DNA from: Gnetum montanum
Taxonomy: Eukaryota; Streptophyta; Gnetopsida; Gnetales; Gnetaceae
DNA: 64,000 nt
Reading direction: 5' to 3'
Assembly (NCBI GenBank): GCA_015680685.1
Contig: MNCI01006905.1
Location: 16,662 to 80,661 of the forward strand
A model generated the notes under the pieces. The model saw only the letters and a program-made list of their open reading frames with translations. It was not told where the DNA came from and did not search any database. The first letter of the stretch is position 1; every line of letters starts with the position of its first letter. This document shows, in pieces, positions 23,100-35,027 of the stretch. A program made the translations under genes and the position numbers.

Positions 23100-25352
23100 G
23101 TTGCTAGTGGAGTCAACCCTTTAAGGAAAAGAGACCAACACATAGCTTACTACTGGGCTTGGGTTAGGTGAGGGGCCAATATATTGTGAGACCCTAATGA
23201 CAAATGGCTATTTGGGAGTTATTGTGGGGCCAACTTGTTATGAAACTTTAACGATGAAGGGTTGCTTAATGGTTGTTGTTGTTGTGTCATGCTAGTTTAA
23301 CATCTTAGTGGATGGTTGCTACTAGTTTAATGTCTTAGTGGATGGTTGCTATGGGACACTGATCATGAAGGATGCTGTGGATGCCTAATATGGAACTTTG
23401 ATCATAAAGGAGGGCCTCATGCTTGTGGAGGCCAAGGGGATCCTTGCCTTGCTGGGAGGAACTTAGAACACAAAAGGTTGTTTCACAAGTTTGGACTTGC
23501 CTCCTATGTTGATGGAGCCTATGATGTAGGGGGAGTAATCTACATTAGATTCGCTTGCTATGTCGAGTACTAGTCAGATCCTTTCTATCATTCTTTGCAG
23601 GTCATCTTGCAAAGCTCGATAGTTTTCTGTATTGTGACTGAAAATCTAGTGGTAGTGACAAATTTGGTCCAATTGAAAGTCCTTTAGGATAGGGGACTTA
23701 TTTGGCACTATTGAAGTGGGCTTCCTTAGTAGTTCGTAGTACCTATTATGTTTTTGGTAGGCAATCTCTAATATGTGTTTGTATTGGATTTGCCCAATTT
23801 TCAGAAGTTACTCTAGCAACTTAGAGGGTTTCATTGATAGCAGGGTATACCTCGAGTAATACTTGCACTTAGAGTAGACCCTTATAGTGGCTTGCATCCT
23901 GGCCTCTACCAATGTAGGTGGTTGGTGCCAGAGTTGGTGACTTTGGGAGCTATGGCCTTAGGCTACTTAGCCATTAGGCCCTGATTGGTTACTTTTTCAT
24001 TTATGGCTACCATAGCCACTATTGTTTTTTTCTTACACATGTGCTATTTTTTGAAGGCCATGTAGGTCAAGTCATTACTTGCTTGCACTACCTCCTCTAT
24101 GCCCTTCGTTTGGGCAAAGTCTTGGCTGAGAGACTTTAGGGCTAGGTAGTACAATTTTAACTTGACAAAGCTATTAACTACACCCTTGAAGATGGCCAAC
24201 AAGTGCATCTCTACTATGGGCTCATGTATTTCTTGTAATGAGGGGCTCTAGTGTTGGAGGAATTTTTGCATGGGTTCTAGGGGCCCCTAATTGACCTGCA
24301 TGAGCTGGTCAAGGATTACTTCGAGTTTTAGGTTGTACCTAAAGTGTGTTAAAAATTGGCTTAGGAGGTCCTCTAGGGAAAATATTGAGCCCCTACAAGT
24401 GGTACCAATCAAGGGCTTTACTAGTTAGAAACATGGGGAAGATGGACATGATTATATGCAACTAGGTTTGCAACTGCAGGAACTTAGACCTGAATGTGAC
24501 CAAGTGCGCGTTGGGGGTCCCCCTCACCATTGTGCTTGGTGAGTTGAGGTAGAAGACCCAAATTGGAAGACTTAGTGGTGGGATTGAAGGACTTATGGGA
24601 TTTTCCTAATAGAAGTCCACCACCTTGCTAGTTTTGGAGGAGGTAGCTTTAAGCTAGTTAATCTCCTCCATAAAACTTTGGATCAACTGGAATCCATGTT
24701 CCAAGCTTGGGGATGTGCTAGCCAATTGCATCAACTAGGCTTGTGTTAATTGCATGGTGAAGGGCTGGATTTTTTATTGTGAAGCATGCCAATTTAACAT
24801 CATAGCATAGGGATTTAGTTGATGTGTTTGCTAAGGGATGGGCACAATGACCAAGGTGGGCCACACACATATGGATTGGATTAACATTGAGGGCATTAAT
24901 GAAATAGGTAGGATGTAGGATGCCTAAATTATTTGGGATTGGAAGGTGGTCCCTACATGAGCATAGGTTTGGGTAGACATCTTTACTTTCAAACTATGGA
25001 GTAATTGTTGGTAGAAGGTGTAAAGGAGGCTCTCACGTTCTAAGTGGGCCTTAGACTTGTCTTCCTCCTCTTGTGAGGCTTTCTCGTAGTTGGTTCCTGG
25101 ATTGTGCTCATTTGCATAGATGAGTTGGGACAACAACTAGTGATAGGACTCCATGAGTGGGATTATGCAAAATAATAAAGGGTTGTACTCTCATCCATTC
25201 TAGTGGACTTGTTCAAAGTCCTATTTTGCCTCTATGTCAAGGCTATCCATGGGTAATCTTTCTTGGACATTGGCACAAATAAATTTATATTTTTTGTGGC
25301 CAATCATGTCATGCTCTAGGTGTATCATGAAGGTGTCAAGTGTGTTAGACAT
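23100..25352 (-). pseudogene. gag: gag of element C/D
   Basis: The ATG at 25352-25350 starts MSNTLDTFMIHLEH. KYKFICANVQ, the family's N-terminal block, follows. The linker is Gln/Thr-poor compared with element A. DFY lies near 24615. The gag core (SLEDLLSQFLTHFRYNLKLE) is at about 24300-24400, then QKFLQH and EIHEPIVEMHLLAIFKG. The C-terminal basic region (KKTIVAMVAINEK) runs to roughly 23950, with weaker homology onward to the protease. Several frameshifts and stops are present. Gag and protease are the only protein parts left, so any mobility would have needed enzymes from another copy. Confidence 0.75.
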
Positions 25353-25399
25353 CGATGTGGAAGGTTGACCTAGACTTATGTTCATAGATCAAGGTGGGA

Positions 25400-25735
25400 G
25401 AGTTACTATTTCCAAAAAATAGCTAACTTTGAAAAATGCAAAAACAAACGTCTAAGTTAGTTAGTAGTAGAAAAAAAAAGGCTAAGCATAAAAACTACAA
25501 AAATTTTCCTAAGTATGAAAATGTAGAAAAAATACTAAGTATGGAAATGTAGAAAAAATGCTAAGTATGAAAATGCAATAAAATGGTTAAATATGAAGAT
25601 GCCAAAAAAATGGCTAAGTGTAAAAATACAAAAAAATGCTAAGTATGAAGACTATGCTCCACACCAACTATGCTCTCCACTTACTATGCTCTCTATGCTC
25701 AGAGAGTGAGGACATAGAAAATAGTGGAGAATGAT
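25400..25735. repeat. Leader repeats of element C/D
   Basis: Tandem ~24-bp units (AAAATGCTAAGTATGAAAAT and variants) occupy about 25440-25640. Next come ACTATGCTC motifs (25650-25700), the same motif as in this element's LTR U3. No gene is seen. Confidence 0.7.
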
Positions 25736-25856
25736 GTGATTTGGGTTGCTATGCTTGGTCTCAAGGAGATCGACAATGGGGACCAATCTACATCAATAGG
25801 GGTGTAGAGAGCATGCAAAGACAACCACAATGCAGTGTAAAGAAGGAAATGATAGG

Positions 25857-25874
25857 GCCCTCCTTCTAGTACCA
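25857..25874 (-). other. Primer-binding site of element C/D
   Basis: The plus strand reads GCCCTCCTTCTAGTACCA, one mismatch from the site of element A. LTR D starts at 25880. Confidence 0.75.
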
Positions 25875-25879
25875 AAAAC

Positions 25880-27062
25880 TATAACATCCAAAAATGTTGA
25901 TGGTTGGAATCACCAAGGGATCAACAAATGCATAGCCTTAACCCCACCTTTGCGTGAGGGCCTTGTTGGAAATGGAGGCTAAGTGCCCTAGACAGTCTTG
26001 TTGATTGAACAAGGACTTTACTAGTTGTAGCCAAGGTGGAAAGTGAAACCAAGGGATGGCATGGTTAGATAAAATGCCAATGTGGATAATGCAAAATGGT
26101 GCTAAGTGTTCTAGTAGTGTTTTGGTGCAAAGTGTAGAGCATAGTCATGAAACAGGGGTGAGCGTAATCAAGGGTTTCTACCAAAATGAGGGTTCTAACC
26201 CATAAAGACTACTACTTGAGCATACTTCAATGTGACTACACATGAAAAATCCAAGAACATGCAAAAAAAATGTAAAGAAAATGTTAGAAATGGGAGAGAG
26301 AAATGGAACACTACCCCAAATGGAATGTAGTTAACTCCAAAAAGGGGTTCAAAAGGTACACAGTGTACAATAGGTGTAGTGGAGAGTGTAGTCATAGTCT
26401 TGATGGTGTTGGGCCATGAAGTCTCATGCTCACCATGGTGTCCTTGCTGACTAGGTTGGCCACCATGGTGTACCATGGGTAGTGGTGTTCTATTGGACTA
26501 TGGTAGGGCTATGTTATCTACAACTCTACCTCTCTAGGTCACTAGTGTGCCTTTGGGTCTCATTTGCCCAAATTCCAGATGTCAAACTTGAAAAATGCCA
26601 ACCATCTAAACTTTGCTCTCTTCCCTATTGAAAATTCCCAAGGTAAGGGTATTTATAAGGTTAGGGTTGCTGAAAAATATGGATCAGTTGCCATGTGTCA
26701 GAGGGGTAGTTGGGACTACACTTGATCCCAACTACACTCAACCCCAACTATGCTCTAGAGTGTATTCCCAATAGTTAAAAAAAATATGCCAAAACTAGTG
26801 TTTTCATGATGACTACACTAATTACACTTTACCATGTAGTGCCAACAGTGGAGAGCATAGTCTCAACACTTAGAAAAATCTTCAATTTGTGTTATCATTC
26901 TTACACTTAGAAAAAATCTTGCAAAATTGGATATTATGTGTTGACTACACTCTAGAGTGTAGTCCCAATAGTGGAGAGCATAGTCTCAACACTTAGAAAA
27001 ATTTTGCAGCTTGTGACCTCTTTGAATAGTGGAGAGCATAGTCCCAATAGTGGAGAGCATAG
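25880..27062 (-). repeat. LTR D (5' LTR of element C/D), right end deleted
   Basis: Aligned with LTR C from its start (TATAACATCC, TG mutated to TA) but stops about 230 bp early, in a duplicated AGTGGAGAGCATAGTC. The expected GGTGTTCCA end is absent. The antisense gene of X resumes right after. TATA box at 26650-26659. Confidence 0.75.
26650..26659 (-). promoter_or_regulatory. TATA box of LTR D
   Basis: The minus strand has CTTATAAATA in the same surroundings as LTR C. Confidence 0.55.
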
Positions 27063-27540
27063 TCAATTGAATGGTGCAAGAGAGAGCTTTTCATTCAGGG
27101 TATCCATGCAAAGAGTGGCTATTAGCTCTTTGATAGTGCTCTCATGGTGGAGAAATTCCCTACTTCTCAAATTACCATTATTGCTGGTGAGACCTTTGTG
27201 GCTATTATTACCTAGGAGCCACCTACTTGGACCATAGTAGATAGGATTGGCATACTCACCAACATTGATCTTGGGAGTATTAATTGGGTCAATATGATAG
27301 AGGACTAGATAATCCATTGTTTAATGGATGGCCCTCCCACATCTACCCCTAGAAGTCATGGATCTACAGTCCACACAGGTTTGATGCATTTTATGTTTTA
27401 GTTTTGTTTTAAGTTATGGTTTTTGGTGGTTGGTTACTAATTGGCTATGTGTTGTTGCATTTCACACATTAGGAGACATTGGTGGCCCCAGTGGTGAGGG
27501 TGAGAATGATCCACCATTTTCTCCTTTGGATTTCCCTTAA
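27063..27540 (+). pseudogene. Antisense gene, copy X, 3' end (continues from 18598 beyond element C/D)
   Basis: Plus-strand homology to the end of the E/F copy: IIAGETFVAIIT, EPPTWTIVDRIG and LTNIDLGSINW pair with LGEASSTTFFM, LPTWATMDKG and LTRINFG there. An intron lies at 27379-27472 (GTTTGATG ... CACATTAG); its counterpart is 49255-49350. The last exon encodes GDIGGPSGEGENDPPF and ends in TAA at 27538-27540. Part of the coiled-coil exon is missing between 18598 and 27063, probably lost with the end of LTR D. In-frame stops are present. Confidence 0.6.
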
Positions 27541-27957
27541 CATCCTTCATCTACTTATTGTTTAGCTTGTTGACTATTTTTTTTATCTTTATGCTGATGG
27601 CTATTATTAGCTAAGACTATGTTATAGATGGATATTATTATTTGCTAAAATTTTGCCACAAAGTGTGGCCATGGATATGTATGATATAAGCATTTCAAAT
27701 TTAAATTTTTGGTTTCATTTTTGACAATTTATATTGTTCTATTGTCATAAATGTTGTAACTAGTCATGTTGATGATTTTGGTTATAAAATTAAATGGCTA
27801 ATATATGTAATAATAGAATAAAAAATATTTTTTCTAGTTTTAGATCATGGAAGGCACAAGTTACATTATTTTTTCCAATTCATGGCCATGGCAAGCCATG
27901 TTGCTAGTTTAAGGTCATAGCATACCATTAAAAGCAGGCTTACTTGTTTATGATTAT
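27541..27957. other. 3' tail of antisense gene and junction with unit Y
   Basis: AT-rich, no gene. An AATAAA lies at 27818-27823 and could be the polyadenylation signal of the antisense gene. GGCCATGG and GCTAGTTTAAGGTC motifs at 27880-27935 lead straight into the integrase end of pol Y. The expected protease, gag and LTR of X do not appear. Confidence 0.5.
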
Positions 27958-30900
27958 TAGCTACATGTAGTATGGCTTTAGATATAAATGATTGACTAGA
28001 TTTTCTAGCTCATTCCCATCCATGTTGGTTATCCTAAAAACACCATTGCTATAGGCTCTAGTGATAAGGAAGAAACCCTTCCAATTGGTTAAGAATTTGT
28101 CTATATGCTCATGGATGGCCTTGAGGACTAGGTCATCCTCCTTGAACTTATGCATGGTCAAGTTATGGTAATGCTATCACTTATGCCTCTCTTGATAGTA
28201 TTCAATGTAAGAAATCACTTGCATACATTGCCCCTCCACCAAGTCCAAGGCTATTGTCTATAACTCCTTATTCTTCACATCATTGATGAAGTTGGTCAAG
28301 ACTACTCGAAGTGAAGCACCTACAATTCAAGAGTTAAAACAACTTTAGAACCATAAACCAAGCTATAAGGGATCATACCAATTTTCATGAGATGGGTTTT
28401 TCTATATGCTCATAGTGCATGGAAAAAGCCTCTCATCCCATTTCAACTTTCTATTGTTAAGCATCTTCTTGGACAAGTTAATGATGGCCTTATTGCTTGC
28501 ATCCACTTGTCCATTGGCTTGAGGGTAATATGGCAAGAAGAAAAAATTGCTTAATGCCTAGGTCATGAGAGAAATCTTTTGTTTCTTAGCTACTAAATTA
28601 TGGTCATTATCTATAACTATCATCATGGGTATGCCAAAATGAGCTACAATGTTTTCTATGATGAACTTGCAGACTTGCTTAGATGTAGTCTTCCTTAGCA
28701 GAATAGCCTCAACCCATTTGTACATTATTTGGTTGCAGTGATGATGAAGTTATGCCCTATGGAAGATTTAGGCATTATGGGTTTAATGATATCCAAACCC
28801 CATAATTGAAATGACCATCTTATTTGAGTGGTATGCAACTCAGTTGGTGGTACATGTATAAGGCTGCTATATCATTGGCATGTATCACACCGCTTAACCT
28901 TCTACAGGTAGTTACTTTTCATATGGGCCCAATAGTACCCTAACCATCTAATATTAGTAGCCACAGCTATCAATCCTATATGTCCTTCAAAAATAGCCTT
29001 GTGAAGCTTCTCCAGGACTATTCTAGCTTTGATTTTACCTAAGCACTTAAGGAGTATGCCATCATAGGATCATCAACATAATGTGTTATTACCTACAATG
29101 ACATACTACTTTGATTTCTTAGATACAATGTTCTTTTGAGCAATAATTAGGCCTTGTGAGGATTTTTCATGCATAAGGTAAAATTTTATATTATTATACC
29201 ACTCTTTGGTAGAAGTAGTATGAGCAATGGTCACAAAGGTATTCTCAGTGTTTTGTATGATGGAAGTAGTAGAGTTCACACTTAAGGTGGGAAAATTACT
29301 AAACACATCTGGCATCACACTAAGGGATAATGTTCCAATTGCATCAGCTATGGTGCTCTTTTTTTGAGGTATGTGTTAGATATCAACATCTTTGAATTGT
29401 TTTAATAATTTCTTTCCTAGGTCATAGTATGGTTGTAAGTGTTTGGCTTTACACACATAGGCTTTAGTCACTTGGTTAACCACAAGTTATGAATCATCTT
29501 TGATTGTTAAGAATCTAATTCCTACATCATAGGCTACCATCATTCCTTTTATGAAACCCTCATACTCTACTATGTTATTTGTACATGAAAACTCAAAATG
29601 ATAGGCAAAGAGTTAGATCTCACTAGATGGGAATGCTATGATGGCAATGTCATTAGCTTCATGGGTAGCTAAAGCTTCATCAAAGTACATGAACACTTCA
29701 TAACCATAGGGAATTTGGCTAATAATGTTAATATGCTCATTAGGAAACTTGGGATCTATGGATACTTGGTCATCAACAAGAGAAACTGTGAGTTGTATGG
29801 CTATAGCTTAATCTTTTGTTAAGGATTGAGAGATGTAATGAAGATCAAACTCCATGGTTATGGATCTCCATTGGGCTATACAGATACTTTCATAAATGTT
29901 GGCCATTATGACTCTCAGCACATTATCATTGCAAATGAAGTTGACTTGGATTCTAAAGAGGTAGTGTCTCCACTTCTTCAAAGAGAAGGCTAGTGCTAGA
30001 CAATACTTCTCCACTTCAATGTATTAGGTCTTGTGGATAACTAATGCATGGCTAAGGTAGTACACTAGCATCTCTACCCCATCATTTCATTTTTGACAAA
30101 GTAGAGAGGCAATTAATGTGTTAGAGATAGCAAGGTAGATGTAAAATGGTTTACCCTATTGTAGAGTATAGATTATTGGTAGTTGTGCCAACTCTTGCTT
30201 AAGGTTTTCAAAGGCTTCTTAGCATTGCTCCATCCACTCATAGTAAACCCCTTTCTTAAGAAAGTGTTGCATTGGTTGTAATTTATCCATAAGCCTAGTG
30301 ATAAAATTATGAATGAACTATAATCTACCTTGTAATTCCTAAAGCTCCTTAAGTTTGATAGGCACTACTAACTTGGATATGGCCTTAACCTTATCAAGAT
30401 TGACATGTGTCCCTACTTCAGACACTACAAAGCTAAGCATATTACTAGTCTTGACACCGAAGACACATTTCTTAGGATTGAGCCTAAGCTTGTACTTAAG
30501 GCACTATTTGAGTACAAGATCTAGGTCATTAGCATGGTCATCAGCTATTTTGAACTTAACAGCTATGTCATCTATGTAATCATTAAGCAAACCTAACATG
30601 TAATCACTGAAGATATAGTTCATGGCTCTCGTAAGTTGCTCTTACATTCTTAAGGCCAAAGGGCATCATGGTATAGCAAAAGGTACCCAAGGGGTCATGA
30701 AGATCATGCTAAGTTGGTGCTTTGGATTAATCCTAATTTGGCTACATCCCAAGAATCCATCCATAAAGGACAACAAGGCATGTTTGGGCATAGTGTTGAT
30801 AAGTTGATCAATGCTAGATAAAGGAAAATCATCCTTAATAGTTGCTTTATTTAGGTCTTACGAATAGATGTAAATACTTATTCTCCCATTTTTCTTAAGG

Positions 30901-31448
30901 ACTATGACTATGTTGGATACCCATTCTATGTATTTGATAGCTCTAATTAAACTATCTTGGTAAAGCTTTGAGATTTCATCATGAACTACCAAGGCCAAAT
31001 CAAGTCTAATATTGTGCACTTTTTGCTTAACTGGTCTAATGCTAGGATCTAGTATGATGTTATGCTGGACTAAGCATGGGTCTACACCTAGCTTATATTC
31101 ATATGACCAAGAAAAGACCTTAATGTTTCCTTGTAGGACCTTATTGATATCTTGAACATATTGAGGTTTCATTGAGGAACTTAGTTTAAGGGTTTTCTTC
31201 TTACCATTGTGTGTTATGATAGGAACCTTAACTAGAGAGTCTTTAGTTATGTCACCCACCTCTAATTCAACAATTTAAACTAGTTTTTCTAGCCATTCTA
31301 GAGGTTTCTCTATTGATGCTACGTAGTCAACAAGACTTTCAAGTTTAAAGTCTAGGAAATCAAGGTCAATGTACTACTCAAAATTACTATGAGGCCCACT
31401 TAGGCTTAAGGGTGAATTTCTCTACTCCTAAGTACTCATACATTGTTC
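27958..31448 (-). pseudogene. pol: pol of unit Y: RT, RNase H, second RNase H, integrase
   Basis: The fullest pol besides E/F. From 31448 down: a linker (KTLKLSSSMKPQ), then RT (about 31070-30240) with DLALVVHDEISKLYQDS, EWVSNIVIVLKKNGR and a YIDD box near 30560. RNase H has EKYCLALAFSLKKWRHYLF (29808-30014). The second RNase H (29700-29490) keeps TNNIVEYEGFIKG and KDDS. A linker with IADAIGTLSLSVMPDVF follows. Integrase has WGLDIIKPIMPKSS near 28750-28800 and the Tat-type C-terminal end NGVFRITNMDGNELEN at 27961-28060. Frameshifts and stops are many. A conserved acceptor-like TAG|GA precedes the frame at 31449-31450. Confidence 0.85.
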
Positions 31449-32080
31449 CTACATGTCAACCATAAGCACATTAAGTGGCACATAGTGAAAAGTGAATAAA
31501 CAATGCTAAAATGCTATACAATTATGCAAACACATGCTAATCTAATGTAAACAAGGACATCCAAAACTATAAATAGGGTAAAAGCAAGTAAAAAAAGTGC
31601 AATAAGGGTTAAATAAAGGTAAAAACAAGGTTAAACAAAATAAAGTATAAGAAATAAGGCTTAAAATGATCAACAAATGCCATAATTTTTTCAGTTTTAG
31701 GCTTTAGTAGGCTAGGATGCTAGTTTAAGGTCATATTTTGCCATGGTCACATGGTGTCAAATGGTGATCAAGGAAGGTAAAATCCTAGTATTTGATAATA
31801 ATAAAATGCTAAAAAAAGGTAAATAAATCTATAATTAGGAAAATGAGGAGAATATAAAGCTACATAAAGGCCACAGTAAGGTCAATAAGATTGACAATGC
31901 AACATCAGCTAAAAATAAGTCAAAGCATCATGTAATCAAGCAAAATAGGCTACATATGGTGAAATTTGGTTAATATAGGTTAAAAAAGAGGTTATATGTT
32001 TCTATGTTTAGGCCTTAGTGGGCCATGGTTTAGGGCTACAAGGCTATTATATGATCTTGGACATTAGTTTGCGCTATTTG
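31449..32080. repeat. Spacer with CTAGTTTAAGGTC repeats, unit Y
   Basis: Collinear with 9796-10480 of copy X, including GTGAATAAACAATGCTAAAA and GGCCATGG motifs. No gene is seen. Confidence 0.65.
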
Positions 32081-35026
32081 GACATGAAAGTTTATCATTT
32101 TGAAGCTTCCATGTTGAGCCCCCTTTGTTTCCGTGTTGGATAGTGTGGAAGAAGGCATACTTAGCATGGAAAATAAGGAAAGTAGATTTTGGGACATCCA
32201 AATGTCCAAAATTAATATCCCAGGGCCTCCCTAAGGCAACACAGGGGTATATCTATCAAAATTGGGTACTCTGGAGGTTTGTAAAGGTCAAATAGAATGT
32301 TTTGCAACCTTAACCTCTTGTTTTCATGTGGGCCAATGTGTAAGAGAGGGGGTTTAGCATGAAGAATTAAAATACAAGAAAAATTAGGGTCAAACATGGT
32401 CAAATAGGTAGCTAGAACCTAGATATTGAAGTTGTGCATCCTCTAGCTTCATTTTGTGGCCATTGGAGTTAGTTTTAAGTGTTAAAACATGATGATGAAA
32501 TGACTTTTCCCCCTTCTTCCACGTTGAGCATAATATCCTCAATGTGGAAGAATGGGGGGACACTTATTTTGTGAATTTAAAGTGGTTTGGAAGCACGATG
32601 ACTAGGTTCCTAGGCTCCTAGTGCTATAGGTCATGATTCTAGAAGTTTTTGGCTAAGTTTGGAAATGTTTTGAGGTCATTCAAAGGTATCTAAGGTCTTA
32701 CCTCCATTTTTCCATGTTGGAAAAGTTGTTCCAGTGTGAAAGATTGGGGGAAATTGGTTTGGAGGTCAATATTAGGTCAAATGAGCAAAATCTCATGGCT
32801 ATGAGGTTCCACACTTTTTCAATGTAGATCTTTGGCTTCCAAGAGTGTCATCTTGATACCAAAAGTGTAAAAGTAGTTTCCCCCCTTTTTCCATACTACC
32901 TAGCATGCAAGGGGCCTTCTCTAGTATGGATGGAATAAGAATCCCATATCTAGACTAGCTCAAGTCACAATCACCTATGCATGTTAGCTTCTAGAGTTGC
33001 TAAGCCTAAGGGCTAGGATCGCATGTAAATATATGGTAGTTTTGAGTACTTCCAAGTGTTTTCTAGGATTTCCCTCTTTTCTCTACACTGGAACTAGGGT
33101 TCTCAACATGAACAACTAGGGTGAATAGCTTTCTATCCATTTGAGATTAATTTTCTAAAGTTTGAAGACTCTAAAGGATGTTGAAAAGGTTCTAAAGTGC
33201 ATGCAAGGTTATTTGATGTTGTTCTAAGGTATTTATGAGCTCTAAATGAGTCCCTTCCTTATTATTCATGCTAGACATCATGGAGGAAGGGATCCCTAGC
33301 ATGAAAGAACCATGAATATTAGATCTGTACTAGCTTTAGCCTTAATTGATTATGCATGTGTGATTCCAAGGTTACCAAGGTTGAGGACTGGGGTTTTAGG
33401 TCAAGTTTAGTTAGTTTGGAGGTTTCCTAGATGGTTTTATACCTTTCCCTTTTTATCATGCTAGGGATAGTATGCTTAGTGTGGAAGATAGGGGGAGGTA
33501 GCTTTTGTCTTTCTATGATCACTTTTGTAGGGTTTTAGGGCTCTAGAAGATGTAAAACTAGTCTTAGGCCTCATGTAAGGCTATAAATTGTTTGCTTGAG
33601 GTGTTTAAAGATCACTTTGGAGTTCCCACTAGAGTTTTCCCCTTTTTTCCATGTTGGAGAGCATGGAAGAGGGAGCTTTCTTTGTGGAGAAATTAAGGGA
33701 CCCTACTTTTTACCATTTTTAGATGTTTCTAGTCATGCATGTAGGTTTCTAAGGTTTCTAGTATCAACTACTATTGCCTAATGTCAATATTTGGTCATTT
33801 TGAAGGTTGTTAAGTGATTTTTGGTGTTCTCCCCTTTTTTCCACACTACAGTTTTCATGCTTAGCATGGAAGATTTGGGGGAAAGGTTTTCTAGCTATTT
33901 GTAGTCAATATTAGTAGGTCTAAGGGTCTTAAAATGTGCAAATAGGATTCTGAGACACACAGTAGGCTTTCTGGCTTTCACTTAAGGTCTTTGGAGGCTA
34001 TTTGAAGTTCTCACAAAGTTTCTTCCCTTCTTCCATGCTAGCCAATGTGGAAGAGGTGGATCCCAATGTGGAGGAACCAAGGCACTCTACTTTTTACCAA
34101 TTTTTTCTACTTTATACTATGGATGCATGTCCATAGGGTTGTTGGCATTGACTATCAATGTCTAGGGTTAAAATATGATCATTTTAAAGGCTATGAGAGG
34201 ATTTTTAGGTTTTCCCCCTCCATCCATGCTGGGCCTAGGATGCTAAGCATGGATGTTATCCTCAACAACATGGAGAACCTAAGGAAAAAGTTTTTTTTTT
34301 GTTTTATGTGACTTCTAGAAGTCTAGTGGCTTTCAGAAGGATTAGATTTATGTTGGCTTTCTCCCTTTCATCCATGCTAATACTAGAATTCTCAACATGG
34401 AGAAGGTCCTCCCTAACATGGAAGAACCTAAGGGGATTGATTTTTGTTAATGTTTAGACATTCTAGTGGTATCTAGAAAGGCTTTAAAGGTTCTTATATC
34501 AGTTTGAGGTAATCTAATGTTGTTTTCTTATTTCTGGAATTCCTCACTAACCTTCACAACTCCATCATTCTAGTTTCTATGCTAGGCATCATGGAAAAGG
34601 CCTATCCCAATGTGGAAGAACCATGAAAGTTAGATCTAGGCTAGTTCAACATTCAATTGACCATCCATGTCAACCTCTAGGGTTTCCAATGTTGACAATC
34701 AATACTAGGTGCCAAGACTCACCAATTTGGAGGCTTCTAAGTGCATCATGTAGTCTCCCACCTTTCTTCCATGTTGGGCATGATGGACATAGCATGGATG
34801 AGAGGGGGATGATAGTTTTATACCATATTTGACTACTTTTGGGGCATTTGAATGCTCCAAAGAATTTTGGCAAGGTCTAGGAGTCACCGATCATTGAAAA
34901 ATGGCTACTAGGTGGTCAATTTGAATAATTTTGGTCTTCCCCCATCCATCCACAATAGGGATGAGATGCTCAATGTGGACAATGTTTCCCCCAAAGTGAA
35001 ACTACCAAATCCTAAGGTTTCAACCA
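32080..35026. repeat. ~190/385-bp hairpin array of unit Y, left part
   Basis: Same array as 10480-13600, with CATGC...CATGG hairpins near 32520, 32710, 33265, 33645, 34225, 34580 and 34760. It appears to have one ~385-bp unit (around 33350) that copy X lacks. It is interrupted by element E/F and resumes at 56006. Confidence 0.75.
35020..35026. repeat. Target-site direct repeat, left flank of element E/F
   Basis: TCAACCA here recurs at 56006-56012. Joining the flanks restores the array sequence seen in copy X (GTTTCAACCA). Confidence 0.65.
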
Positions 35027-35027
35027 T

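Larger units (their letters stand above)
18599..27062 (-). mobile_element. Element C/D: internally deleted Tat-type retrotransposon (no pol)
   Basis: 3' LTR C (18599-20009), PPT, 3' region, GTTTAAGGCC repeats, protease, gag, leader, PBS and 5' LTR D (25880-27062). Pol, the pol-flanking spacer and the antisense gene are missing. The gap coincides with the repeat block that flanks those parts in E/F. It is inserted in the last part of X's antisense gene. The right edge has lost about 230 bp of LTR and some host sequence. Confidence 0.8.
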
